Source: Ascaphus truei
Lineage: Eukaryota > Chordata > Amphibia > Anura > Ascaphidae
NCBI GenBank assembly: GCA_036426205.1
Contig: CM071571.1
Location: 115,568,244 to 115,632,243, forward strand
Direction: 5' to 3'
DNA length: 64,000 nucleotides
Shown here: in pieces, positions 11,326-23,381 of the stretch
Layout: every line of letters begins with the position of its first letter
Position numbering within the stretch: position 1 is the first letter of the stretch
Notes under the pieces: generated by a model
Databases searched by the model: none
Told to the model about the DNA's origin: nothing
What the model saw: the letters and a program-made list of their open reading frames with translations, nothing else
Translations under genes and position numbers: made by a program

Positions 11326-12061
11326 TGTAACGGGAGACCTGTACTTTTAATACCGGATCACTATCACCACTATCACCAATCAGAGCACGGATTGAGATGG
11401 TTTAGCCAATCCCAAGCCGGGGGCTCGCCCTGCTGCACCAATCAGAGAAGGGGTGGGCTTAGGCACTCAGGACCGCCCCATGATGACGGAGCTGCCGGCG
11501 AGTGGGAAATTCAAACTGGACAATGGAAATCATGCTTAAGGGGCTCAGACCCAGCAATGGCTTCCCCTGGCCAACCCTATACCTCCCGTTGGGTAGGCGC
11601 CTCACTGTGTGCACGGAACAAAGGCTCTACTCCACTGAGAACCCATCCCCAGACCTGATCATCCGCCCTTCCCTGTTCACCATTTGTCCTGAAACCTAAC
11701 TTCTCCCAGCCTTTGTCTTGATCCGACATTTCTATGTAAGCAGCTCGGCTGACTAAATTACTGAGTCTGCCTGTATAGAAATGATTACACACAAATTACA
11801 TTACTGGCTTGCTAGCTGGAGAAATATAGTTTACCGGGAATAAAAGTGCTTTTATGTTACGTTCCCTGTTCCCCAGATTATAATATACACAAATTTCCCC
11901 CTTCCAGATCATACAGTGATTATGCTCTTTACTGGAAGGGGTTACACCACACAGAATGTACCAGCCATGTGAGTCCACAGAGGCGGCCAATTAAACACGG
12001 TTTAGGGGCAGCCAGCTCGGCTTCATCTTTATAATTGGAGGCTGGCTACCCTACCGTTACA
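11326..12061 (+). mobile_element. Solo LTR, 736 bp, TSD AATAC
   Basis: Begins TGTAACGGGAGACC and ends CTACCGTTACA, so TGTAACGG and CCGTTACA form 8-base terminal inverted repeats. It is flanked on both sides by AATAC (11321-11325 and 12062-12066), the 5-bp TSD of an LTR retrotransposon. An AATAAA in GGGAATAAAAGTG near 11840 suggests plus orientation. No internal region remains, so it arose by LTR-LTR recombination. The family is different from the gypsy LTRs at 45-51 kb. Confidence 0.85.
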
Positions 12062-12069
12062 AATACAAA

Positions 12070-12990
12070 TGAGCATATTCACCAGGTATTTCAGGTGTAC
12101 TCCTTTTTGTATACAGGTGTCTCTCCCCATGTTGTTTAAAGGTGTATTCCAAGCAAAGAAGATCCAAGGTTATTTAGATTGTTAGGTGGCTGTCTGAAAA
12201 ATCTATTTTATGCAAGTTTTTCATTCTATAATGACGAGCCTGAGCATTTATGATACTTTGACAGAATCCGTTTAAGATAAGGGGAAGGAGAGAGCATAGC
12301 CCCTTATTCGGTGCACAGCTACTATGGAGACGGACAGGGTCAGCTGGGATGTTTGTGGGGGATGGTGCAGTGATGTGCGGGGCCTCGGCTCTTACTTTTC
12401 TGGCGGCATCTGGCGGCTGGTGGCATCTCCTCCCGGTATCTCCCCCTGTATATGGTCCTGTCATTATGACTCTGCAAAGTCAAATAGTGTTGCATTGCCA
12501 TGACAATGGGACGCCATGCAGCTTCACAGTATCATGGCAATGCGGCACCCCAGGGCGTCCCCTAAAATATGAACAAATGTTATGTTACCTGAGTTATCTC
12601 GGTATTACAAAGCTAATTATATGAAAAAACAACATCTGTACTACATCTCATTAAACTATGGGTTAATGTCATATTATTGTAGGATGGGGAAAAGAAGCAC
12701 ATAACATTAAAGAAAAAAATACTTTGAAATAGATACAACTATTTTTTTTTTCCATTTCAATCAGCATTAGAAATTCTACAATAAACATTTATTAGTCAAG
12801 CTTAATTCAAATGACTTATTTGGGGAAAATGGCAGGCATCTAACAAGTCAAAAGTCTATGATTTTGGTGGCTGACATCTCTGGATTACAACATCATAAAA
12901 ATAAAATGTAAATATCACAAGGAACCTGTTAAATGACTGCAGTAAAAATGAAAAAGAAAAAAGACAAGTACAGTAGCTAGGACTACCCCT
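12070..12990. other. No gene recognised
   Basis: Unassigned. A moderately GC-rich part (12300-12450) contains an open frame on each strand with no domain pattern, and the rest is AT-rich. Confidence 0.4.
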
Positions 12991-12999
12991 TAAGCGGAA

Positions 13000-14340
13000 T
13001 GTTTTCCCAGATTGAGACCAATATTAATGGAGCAGTGCTATGCTAAAAGATAACTTGAATGGGCCATAATGTGCCGGTGTCTTATGGCATAGTACAGAGT
13101 CCAAAAAGGGGGAATCTGGGGATCCAAAGTGCTATGACAGCAGGACAAAAATAATCACAAATTTTTTTTCATCAGAAAAGAGAAGAAAAACTGCTCACCT
13201 ATATATATTCTTAGTCCTATTGATGAAAAGGTAGGTGCAAGGGAGGTAAAACAATATGTACAACAGAGAGAACTCAATAGAAATGGGTTCAAAGCACCCC
13301 ACTGTTTGCACTCATTACCAAGGTAATAATTGGATACTCCTTAATGCCAGATATTCAGATCCCTACCAGGGAACTGAGAGCGACGAAAAAACAAAAAAGT
13401 TTTATTACATCAAAAAGTATACACTTAATAGTTAAAAAATTCTCAAATCCCCACAAAGGAGCAGTGGAGAAGAGAGAGGGGATTTGCTTACTGAATTGCT
13501 ACTTTAGTATCAGTAGTCAGAGAAATCCTTCTCTTCCCCTGCGGTCACCATAGCTATGCGTTATCAACTATCTATTATCCATGTAGTAATGATGATACAT
13601 AATGCAAATGGTTAATAAAGATAGTAATCTTATTGTTGCCTAATAGCGAGGTATGGTTAATTCCAAACTATGATTACCCTCTCTGAGACAAACTTAACAC
13701 CCCATTAACAAGGTGTTAACCCTGTTAGTGACGTAAACACCAAATCAACAGTGTCAGCAATAAGTTGTTGTGTTATATTGTCATCCAAGTGTATATGGCT
13801 AATTAAATGATAGCAAACCCAAAAAAACAGATCTCCAGTTGCTGACATATACCAAACCAACCAGCAATGTATTAGTGGTTTGTGGTGTCAATTTGACATT
13901 TAAAATACACACATTTAGCCTGCACTTTGATACCAACTGGGTTGCAACAGCTTGCAGTAAAAGTGCCCGCATAAGATTGATTCCGGGCAGTACAGGGTTA
14001 CAGGAAACCCAGAGGGTATATACAAGCCTTATACTGCTAACAAATAACCAACAAACTGGCAGTGTATTAGTTCGTGATAGAAGTTATGCGTCTAGAATGC
14101 ATAAACCAAGTAAACACATTAATATCAATAGGGTTATAGCCACTTGCAGGAGGTTATGTCCGTGCAGCTAAGGGTTACAGCGAACCCAAGCAGTAAAGGA
14201 AAAATATACAAGCCGTGTGTATCCGCATCAGCCGCGTGTACTGCTGCTCCTATATGATGTCACTCTCGCGACGACCAATTCAGCCCAACATATGTTTCGC
14301 GCGTTCTACACGCTTCATCAGGGGGAGGAGTCTACTCATC
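13000..14340 (-). mobile_element. Non-autonomous, hammerhead-headed unit (putative)
   Basis: Read on the minus strand, this stretch starts with a hammerhead core at 14326-14284, continues through two diverged direct repeats of roughly 190-200 bases (13845-14035 and 14036-14215, sharing GGGTTACAG-AACCCA and CAGYRRTGTATTAGT blocks), and contains an AATAAAAC signal near 13416 close to an A/T-rich end. No protein is encoded. The layout suggests a PLE-dependent non-autonomous retroelement. The right and left limits are estimates. Confidence 0.4.
14284..14326 (-). ncRNA. Hammerhead ribozyme-like motif (good core)
   Basis: Minus strand: CCC stem I, an exact CUGAUGA, stem II GCGU/ACGC with a purine-rich loop, an exact GAAA, the palindrome ACAUAUGU (GAAA's last A included), then U and GGG closing stem I with CCC. 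All strictly conserved core bases of the hammerhead are present. The short self-complementary stem III fits the dimer-forming minimal hammerheads described in PLEs. Predicted cleavage follows the U after ACAUAUGU. Confidence 0.7.
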
Positions 14341-14409
14341 AGACCCTGACATTGATATTTATAGAGGAATCTGTTCTCCTATAGGCTAATCAGGATTAGT
14401 ACATCTTAC

Positions 14410-14495
14410 TCAAATGGACTTAAGTAGTATCACTCAGGAGCAGGAACGGGAGTCAATATAAAGGGGGACAGAACAGAGAGGACACAAATAGTGAA
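14410..14495 (+). repeat. 86-bp exact copy of part of the foldback arm
   Basis: Identical base for base to 10478-10563 (TCAAATGGACTTAAGTAGTA...AATAGTGAA). The surrounding sequence differs. It lies just beyond the hammerhead-headed unit, linking that unit and the foldback element at 10.3-11.3 kb to the same family. Confidence 0.9.
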
Positions 14496-14629
14496 TATAT
14501 TCTGGTGTTACTTAATCCCTTAATAACAAGAACGGTTAATAAGAGCTAAAGTTATTAATGGGTTAAGCCACCCTGCACCCATTCATTTGTAGACTGGCTT
14601 CATCATTCACATATACATATACATATATG

Positions 14630-14680
<51 letters not shown>

Positions 14681-15540
14681 AATTCATCATTCATGTGTAT
14701 ATTCATCATTCACATATATATATATAATATTTTAAATATATATCGAAATATATTGAACATATATGTATGATTAACCAATCTACAAAGAAATGGTTAAGGA
14801 TATCCATTTACAAATTTAAAATATCCCATCTCAAATTGACAACATCACAGCCAAATTAAAAACAAAGCCAAATTAAAATTAAAACACATATCATACGAGT
14901 TTAGAGGAAGCACCTATCCAAACCAGTAAATAGCAAATGGCTATAAAACATAAAATTGAACAATATGTACATGATGCAAATAATATTTCCATCATGTACA
15001 CAATAGCAATCAATGCTCCAAAAAAATACACGATTGAAAGTTATAATTCAATATAAACAAAGCAAGTAGACAATAATAAATTACCAACACACAATTTATG
15101 CCATCCGAAATACATTACAAGGCAATCTAAACCCAAAACTCTATTCACTATTGTAATGCTAACAAAACCATTCCGAAAATAAATCTATTTCTAACTAACA
15201 CAATCATACACAATCTAACTTCAAAAAAAAAAGCCACAATAAAAAATTAAGACAGGGCCCCTAAATAAATCGATGCAATCATCATCATCTGAAAGGACAT
15301 AACTAATTCAAAGTAACATTGCACACACAAAATGTTAACCAAAAAAGGGAAAATACTTGTACAAGACATGAACAAATGCAAATAACATTTGCAAAGCAAT
15401 CCTTTAATAAACATGTATGTATATAGCTCCATAGGGATATATATACATACAGGGGCATTAAATGGACATTAAAAAAATAAATGTGACATGTTAGAAAAAA
15501 GAAAAAAAAAACAGTTACAACTTAAATAAAATACATTTCT
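14496..15540. repeat. (TA)n microsatellite and AT-rich DNA
   Basis: A TA dinucleotide run lies at about 14632-14672, with TATATA clusters to 14760. The rest is A-rich unassigned sequence. Confidence 0.7.
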
Positions 15541-16320
15541 TTAGTGTACTTACCATTAGATGACCAATGACCGACTTCCGGGGAAACTGCTATGTTTGTA
15601 ACAAATCCAAACACAGGAACCCATAAAATAAAAATCCTTTGTAATCCAATGTGGTGTCTTCTTTCTTGTCTTTATAATCCATACCGTCTGTGGTCTTCTT
15701 TTCGGGGTCTTCTTTACTGTCTGCGTGGTCTTCAAGGTCTTCTGGCTTCTTCTTCTGCGATGCACTGTCCATCTTCTTCGGAGGGGATGTCCACTCCCCA
15801 CGGCGTCTACCTGGAAAATGAGACAACATAGGCTTTTATAGGCCTATGATGTCACATTTTGCATCAAATGGTTCTCAAGGTCCTGATTGGGCCGTAAAAA
15901 ACATGTGATTTTGGTTAAAGAAAAAAAAAGATGACGTCATTTAAAGGAAATGAAGCCAGCCAATCAGAATGGCTGTGCTTCATTTCCCTTTAACATGACG
16001 TCAACAAAACAAAAATGGCGCCGTCACATTGGACTATAACCAATGAGATCGTGTGAACTAACTCAACAATCTCATTGGCTCTAGTCCCATGTGACGGTTC
16101 CATTTTTGTTTTGTTTGTACTGCGGGTTTTAAAACTGGCGAGATATTGCTTCTCGCCACCTGCGCGGCGATTTTTTTTTCCATCAAAAAAAACCGGCGGA
16201 TTTTGCTCATCTCGCCAGCTTTTCGGCATCTACAGAATTGCTGTAGGCAAAAAACTGGCGAGATAGGGCTTTTTCGCTGTTTCCTGCATAGGCCCCTATG
16301 ATTCAATAATGAACTTGAGA
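15541..16320. other. Unassigned repeat-like DNA with CCAAT/CATTGG clusters
   Basis: It contains inverted ACCAATGAGAT/ATCTCATTGG motifs (16040-16080) and repeated ACTGGCGAGATA units (16134-16265), typical of an interspersed repeat. Lysine/aspartate-rich open frames at 15590-15829 on the minus strand have no recognisable domain and are probably chance products of TTC/CTT-rich sequence. Confidence 0.35.
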
Positions 16321-16370
16321 CAGTAGCGGGAATACTCAAGTGTGAGAAACCGCCAAAGGTGCAGGATCAA

Positions 16371-16620
16371 AATAGAAAAAAGATACGACGCACCGCCATG
16401 CAAATGAGTAGAGAGAAGGTGACTTACCAAATAAAAATTATTTATTGATCCATGTAAAATGGAGGCAGAAAAAACAACCTACATGTTTCTCGCTGGGCGA
16501 TTTATCAAGGTCTTGTTTGTTCTACCTCCGTTATACATGGATCAATAAATAATTTTTAATTTGGGAAGTCACCTTCTCGCTACTCATTTGCATAGTGGCG
16601 TGTCATATCTTTTTTCTATT
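16371..16620. mobile_element. Small foldback element, 250 bp
   Basis: The arms 16371-16478 and 16513-16620 are reverse complements with few mismatches (for example ATTATTTATTGATCCATGTA against TACATGGATCAATAAATAAT). The loop of about 35 bases consists almost wholly of a hammerhead-like motif. No coding capacity. Confidence 0.85.
16478..16510 (-). ncRNA. Hammerhead-like core forming the foldback loop
   Basis: Minus strand: CC, CUUGAUAAA (CUGAUGA-like with an inserted U and a G-to-A), a perfect 4-bp stem II UCGC/GCGA with loop CCA, an exact GAAA and the palindrome ACAUGU, then AGG. Stem I CC/GG is possible. The first core box deviates, so activity is doubtful, but the order of parts is unmistakable. 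Confidence 0.5.
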
Positions 16621-17990
16621 CTGTTTTATAGCATAGCACTGCATTGTATAAATCGACCATAGTCTTTAATAAATACTATTCAGTTGGCTCCATAGTTTAT
16701 GAAATAGATACAAGAGCTGGATATACAGTATAGGCGTTTTTCAATCTTTATGTTATTTTTCTTTATAAATGTTGGCTGATTTTCACATTTGAGCAGCAGA
16801 ACACACAATGACATCAGCTGATTATGTACTGTATTTTAAGTGAAAATTGTTTGATAGAAGCTCTCTTGTTTTAAGAAAACGTTTTAAATCAAGTAATTAG
16901 ACTACAGACTACAACAATAATGGAAATGATGTATTCCAGAGGAAGCAGAGCGACACAGTACATAATACAATTATTACTCATTGATTTAATGCACGTAGCA
17001 TTGTCCATTTGTTTTAATGAAAGTGTTCATTTTTGCCTACAATATTTCCAATAACAATTCTACTGTACAGTTTATCTTTACAGTAGTACAGTATGCCACA
17101 GAAATGGGAAATTATATTAAGTATAATGACGACAACAAAGTACGGCATATTACATTCTAATCTGAGAGCATTTAAATATATAAACCATTAATCTACAGAA
17201 TTTGGTGTGTCAAAGTTACCTTACAACAATTTATTCCATTTCATTAGAATTCAAGCACATTGCTTTGTGTCCATATATCTACTTCTCATGAATTAAAGGT
17301 ACTGTACTTAACATTTCCCATTTGTTATTCATGAACATTTTAACACATCTATATTTACACCAGAAAAGTAAAAGATGAAATTTCAGAGGCATTGTTCATG
17401 CTCTAAGTTATAGGTAATTTCAGCAGTGCGTAGGCAGTTTTAGTTCTAACATATGGGGCTTTGTTATACTTTGACATAGAACTACAGTTAAGTCACAGGT
17501 AACTTGGAAAGAGTCCAATGAGTGAAAGGAGGATATGTTCTTGATATTTTAATTAATACTCCTTTCTCCACTCTCCTGTACCTGTAAATACAGGCCCATT
17601 ATAAAACTATGACAATGGTATCACATTTCTAGAGTTCACAATGGATTTATAAAGGGGCTATAGTTTCTCGAAACTGCCTTTCTTTCTTATTTCTTCCCCC
17701 ATATTTTCCTCTTTACAGTTTGGACACAAAGGTGTGCTTTCTAGCAGTACTTAAGGTTTACAATGGTTGCAATAGAGGGAAAAAATTCGATGCTGCTCAG
17801 CAGGATAACAAACAATAAAATCACAGCTATGGTGGTTGTAGCACTATCTGGAAAAGATGTGGGGGCCGTGCATCAAATGTTCACAGCTGCAAAGCATACC
17901 TCTATAAATGTCGCCTTTCAGTGCCAGAAGGAACAGCAAGTAGGTGAATTGCAATAGCTTTTCTGGCCTTGACGGGGATAAGGGAAAAAT

Positions 17991-18029
<39 letters not shown>

Positions 18030-18360
18030 GATGTGTTGTGCTTTTGTTGTTCCGGTTTTGCAACTGGGAGACATCAGCAGAAAGCTTCCAGTTTCCAATT
18101 TATAAAGTATACTTATTTCCTTTCTATGCCTAATGGCTTTCTGTGATAGGTGAAAATTAACTTGGTGATTGAATACTGTGACAAGTACTAAACTGGATTA
18201 TCACAGGATTAAGTAAAGAAAAACAATGTATTCCTTTCAATTGAAATGAATGTGCAATGTAGAATATTTAAGAAAACGGGGGCTAATGTATTTGCACCAG
18301 TTTGTGAGGTGGGAGATTTTGATAAATTCCCCAATTTGTGAAAGCTGCACAGTTTGCTTA
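16621..18360. other. AT-rich unique-looking DNA; poly(T) tract
   Basis: No gene or repeat recognised. A run of about 33 T is at 17993-18025. Confidence 0.45.
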
Positions 18361-19930
18361 GTTGGTGGAGGGAGATAGAGAGTGCTTAGATAGTGGAGTA
18401 AGGCTGAGGCCCCGATGCACGCGCCTGCACGGCCGCTTTGCTTGCCGGCGGCGCGTGCAAGTCACTGCACCGCGATCTGCCATCTGGAGTGAAATATTTT
18501 CGGCATGGGGGGTGTGGCCAAAATGGGTTGGGGGTCCCCCCCCATCCTCTTACCACTTTAACGTACCACTATTTCTCTCTTCAGACTCACTTACCCCCAT
18601 TTCTTTGGCTAAGGCCCTGCTGCTTCAGACCGCGTACCCGCACTGCAGACAGGCGGCGTGTGGAGAGGCACTGGACCGCTATCTGCGGTCTGTTGGGAGC
18701 GGCGTGGTTAGAGCGGGGGGCGGCGTGGTTGGAGCGGGGGTGGAGGCATGGTTGGAGCTGATGGCTGCAGCGGGGGTCTTCCAGGCTGCAGGAGGGTGCT
18801 GCTGCTGGCTGAATGCTGGAAGGTAAGCTGTTCCCTCCCACACATGCCCTCTGCTGCTCGCTCTCCGTGCTGCTCCCTCCCCCCGGTCGGTCCCCCCGTC
18901 CGTCCGCCCCTGTCCGTCCCCCTGTCGGTCCGTCCCTCCCCCAACACACAACACACAACACACAACACACACATATATAGATACATATACACTTACATTC
19001 ACACACACAATTTCCCCCCCGCCCCCTACCTTTTGGAGGTGGGGGAAGCTCTGACAGATCCAGCCCCTGCCGCTGATAGGCTCACCAGCGCACAACGTGA
19101 TGCGTCAACCGGCTTGGGAGGATACCAGGTGATGGTGAGTAATGCGCACGCGGCCGCTCGCGACGACGTACGCAGCGGGACCCAAGCCTTTCTCTCTCCC
19201 CCCATGTATTTCTCCTCTTATTACTTCCCTCCACTCTCTTCCCCCTGTCTCTCTCCACACTCTACTTCCACTCTCACTCTCTGCTGTCCCTCCCTCTCCC
19301 CTTGCCTTGAATTGTACTTTCGTACTATAGATTGCCAGGTAGAAAAATATTTTTAATTTCTCAGAATACAATGTATGTAAGTATGCATGTATACATTTAC
19401 CACTGAAACATGAGATCACTTATGGGGGGGATTGGAGGTGGGCTGGGGGGGGGGGGGCATGGGAGGTGGGCTGGGGGGGCACAGGAGGTGGGCTGGGGGG
19501 GCTCGGGAGGTTGGCTGGGGGGGCATGGGAGGTAGGCTGACTGGGAGGGCGAGACTTGTGGGCTAATTCCCACAGGAGCATTTCCCTCTCCCCCCCCCCC
19601 CCACACACACCTGGTCCCCACAGCTGCTGCCCGGGGCAGGAGGCTTGTGCAGGGGAAGCTGGGTTGGTGGGCACGGGGGGAGCTGGGCTGGTGGGCGGGG
19701 GCTCGCCACGGCCCTTCCCCTCCATCCCACATTTGAGTGGGCCCACAGGCACCAGGCTGGACACCGAGACCTCGGTTCTGTGCATGCGGATCGCCAGAAT
19801 TTTTTTTTCTGACATATTTTTTTTATGAAACAGGGCGCACAGGGGGCCTGTACAGCTGGGCCCCTTGACTCACCGGGCCTGGACACCAACCCCGGCAGAA
19901 CCCCCTTTTGGTGGCCCTGGCAACAGTCAA
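18361..19930. repeat. GC-rich low-complexity region with C/G-run minisatellite-like sequence
   Basis: It has CpG-rich stretches (18400-18480, 18650-18780), an ACACAACACA run (18950-18990) and a G-rich repeat GGAGGTGGGCTGGGGGG (19430-19540). Many overlapping proline/arginine-rich open frames on both strands are products of base composition, not genes. The GCTAAGGCC motif recurs at 3130 and 18610, hinting at a dispersed repeat. Confidence 0.5.
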
Positions 19931-22900
19931 TATACTCAACATTTAAGTCGGTAAATATTTCCATAGCTAAGGCACACCAGATAAGTAAAACCTTATGGCT
20001 AAAAGCAAATGCAGTTCAAACATTTTGGCTCAAACTAATATACTTGATGAAACTTATTTTGATTAAATTAGTCCTCAAAAAGTACATCACCATAAAACAT
20101 TTAAAACCATTATGGTATAGTGCATAGATATAGTAGTAATATTTTTCCTGCTAAAACCAGAACCTTTGTTTTGTATAACAAGTAATATACACAATATTTA
20201 AAATGTAAATAAAATCCTAAATTACATTTACAATACAAATGATGGCACTTATACATTTTACCCTACAGACATACACTACAGTATCTTTACAATTTTAATA
20301 TGTAAATTAGATTTTTTTATACAATATATAATTCTAAATAATGCATTCTGTTAGCACTATTTCCTATAACCTCTGCTAAATATCTCTTTACTAATCTTGC
20401 ACCAATCCATCACTGTCTGTTTCGTGTTTATCCATAATGACCATCATCCATCTTTCAAGATCTGTATTCTAACTCATTCTATAGCACACAAATGACCCAA
20501 ACACCTGAGAATAGGACATTTGGATGCCAGTCATGCTATTCACACACCAAAACATAACTGGTTCATTGCATGTTTGGCTGTATGTTTCTGCAATTAACAT
20601 GTTATCTTTTTACCTTTGCATTCATATGAAACATCTGGTTTTATGAAAGTCGATGGTCCATCAAACACCATGCATTGAGTCATAACGGATCCAGATGTTA
20701 ATTTTCAGTGGCATCTCCTTTCCGCATTTATGATAAAATTACTTTTTTGCATTATTTATTTGAAGCACAATATTCCTTCCTAGAAATACCTTTTCTATAA
20801 TTTGGGAATTCAAATCTAATTATAGGTTAATCCATATACTAACATGATGTGAAAGATGCAATCCACTGTACTAGGAATGTTTAAAAAAACAAAAACAAAA
20901 AAACTCCCTACTCCCTGTGCATCCTTGAATCTTTTTGTGGTTTATAGAACACAAGTCCTTTGGCATGGGATAGACCAACATGACAGAAAAGCCTCAGATG
21001 CACAATAGCTGAAATGTCACTGCCCTAAATTGGGAGGGAGGGAACAGTAATAAAGGTATAAGTAGAAGATTATGGGAGAGGAAATAACTAGAATATCGTC
21101 TCTAAATATAATTAGAATTTCTCTCCAGCGTTTTAGGTTTTGTGTTTTTAGAGTTATATACATTTTGGATGGGAATGCACAAATTGCAGCTTGGAAATAT
21201 TGATCAATAGTTCCCAAATAGATTCAAATTCTATACTTGTTTAAGTAATAACTCACCACTTCTCAAAAAAGAATGTTTGTGCTCTTGTGCTGTGAACCAA
21301 ATGTACCTGATACAACTCAATTTTTTTTAAACAACTGCTCATTGTACTGTATATACTGTGTAGTTTACTTGGAAGGATTATATTACCCATAAAGTTACTG
21401 TGTTTCTTAGTGTGCTGTGGCCCTTTAATATGTTTTGCTTTTCTCTTGTAACACTGATTCAAGCATATCTGTAATTAATGTTTATCTGTTTCAATACAGT
21501 TGTTACAATATCATAATTACTTTGGAAACAAAGAACCAAGGAAGAACAATAATTTAACTGTGGCGTTGCAGATTAACAAACAGTCTTATTAACATAACAT
21601 TGTAAGAGAATCCTTCAAAACTTTGTTTACCATGGAAATGTGCAAAGGTTTTACAAATTATTTAAAAATACATGTCAGTCAATTTCAAATCAGATGTTTT
21701 TCCTGAATGTATATGAAAAGCTTCTAGTCGAGTAAAAAATAATAATAATTAATGGGGACACTGGTACTTAACATATATTGAAATTGATTATGAATTATTT
21801 GTTTTTATAACTGTATTCTAGGATAATGACTTAATTATAATGTTACTACTTATAAAGCCTTTAAATCCTGTTATCTTATCCTGTTCAACATGTCCTTTAC
21901 TTTCTAAGCTTAAACTAGCAGAATTCACTAGTAAATCTATTTGATTGAAGTTTTAAATAATAGTATACTCCTCCAGGAAATTTTTCTTCTTATATTAAAG
22001 ACTAGAAATCTTAAAACAATTAAAATAATATTCTACTTAATTAATGGTCCCGTGACACTGGGAGTAAGCTACAGTATGTGCCTGTGCCAATGAACTATTA
22101 GTTGTTAATATTAGACAACGCCTGTTCTTTTTCCTATGAACTTAGATTTTGTATTCAGGAAACAACTGTGTAACAGTTTTAAATAAAACTAGCCACTGGC
22201 TGTGAAAATGGTCGAACTTACAGTAAAGGGGGATTCACGAAGCTCGGATACGTGGTGTAACAGCGTGATCTCACATTAAATGCCATTAACTTTTTTGCTG
22301 CCCTAAGTTCATACCTGGCACGGCATAGACTCTCGCATGACAAAAACCCTTGTGCCATACCAAGTTCGTTATTGGGAAAATATTAGTTTTTCAGGGGCTG
22401 TTCTGGCTAACCACTCCAGTCCAATGGTTCGCCAGTTTGAAATGGAAATGTAGCTCTCCACTTCCATTTCACTGTTGATTGGCAGTCGGGCGTTGTCAGG
22501 TAAGGTTAATACATTCAACTGATCTCTCACCTAAAACACCTGCCTTCCTTCCTGCCAGAACCCCAAGCTAATGTGCGCGTGCCTCACCAGCCAATAAGAA
22601 CCCTACCAACAGACCCTCAGAAACAGTTGATATCCAATAATTTGCTGCCAGCTGTCAAACTTTCCAGCAACTTTACCTAACCAGGCAGCAACAGAAAAAA
22701 CATTTGCCACGGACAGAAGAAGGGAGGGAGGAGAATTCCCAGCCAGTATATCTTTATCCCCTGGGCTTTCAGAACTGAAGTTAAACCCCTCAGCCACAAG
22801 TCATATCATTATCCTTCTTGCAACTTTGGAGCTCTCTCTGAAGTCATTAATATTGACATTATTCTATTAATTATTACACGCAAAAATATAATGAAAATAA

Positions 22901-23373
22901 AACGTAATTTAAAATTGCAAGTATCCATTCGATACTGGTTAATTTAAAATAGCAAGAATTAGAAGTAGATTTGATTTGACTTGTATGTCATGTTTCTTCT
23001 ACTTGCAATAACTGGGGATATTTTCAATCACTAAAAGAACAGACAAAACAAAGTTTATATTAGTGGTAATGCTTGAGTTGGCAATACTGTATGTTGCCAG
23101 GATTAGATGCTAACACAAGCAAAATGTTTTGATGCTGCTGTTATTGTTCTCAGAGACTGCTATGTCAGTTAAAATGATTAAATAAAGACTTTGATTATTG
23201 CATTTCTGTCACCCTTTTTAAACAAGAGAATTAGTGTATTTAACTCCTTAAATCCTTGACCCCTTGAGCGCTGCCTGATGTATGATTTACTGATCTCCCA
23301 AAATATTGCAATGTTACAGTGCACTCTTTAGAAATGTAATTAATTAATGGGACATGAATCAGTTTTTCAGCTG
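19931..23373. other. Long AT-rich stretch without recognised feature
   Basis: No reading frame above background, no structural RNA and no repeat that I can identify over 3.4 kb. It is the longest apparently unique piece of the window. Confidence 0.45.
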
Positions 23374-23381
23374 GTATTCAT

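Noticed and set aside
15590..15829. Lysine/aspartate-rich 79-codon frame resembling an acidic-basic protein
   Set aside because: No domain, embedded in TTC/CTT-rich repeat-like DNA, and two overlapping frames give similar composition.
18361..19964. Cluster of 100-200 codon frames on both strands
   Set aside because: GC-rich, low-complexity composition; mutually overlapping and without recognisable motifs.
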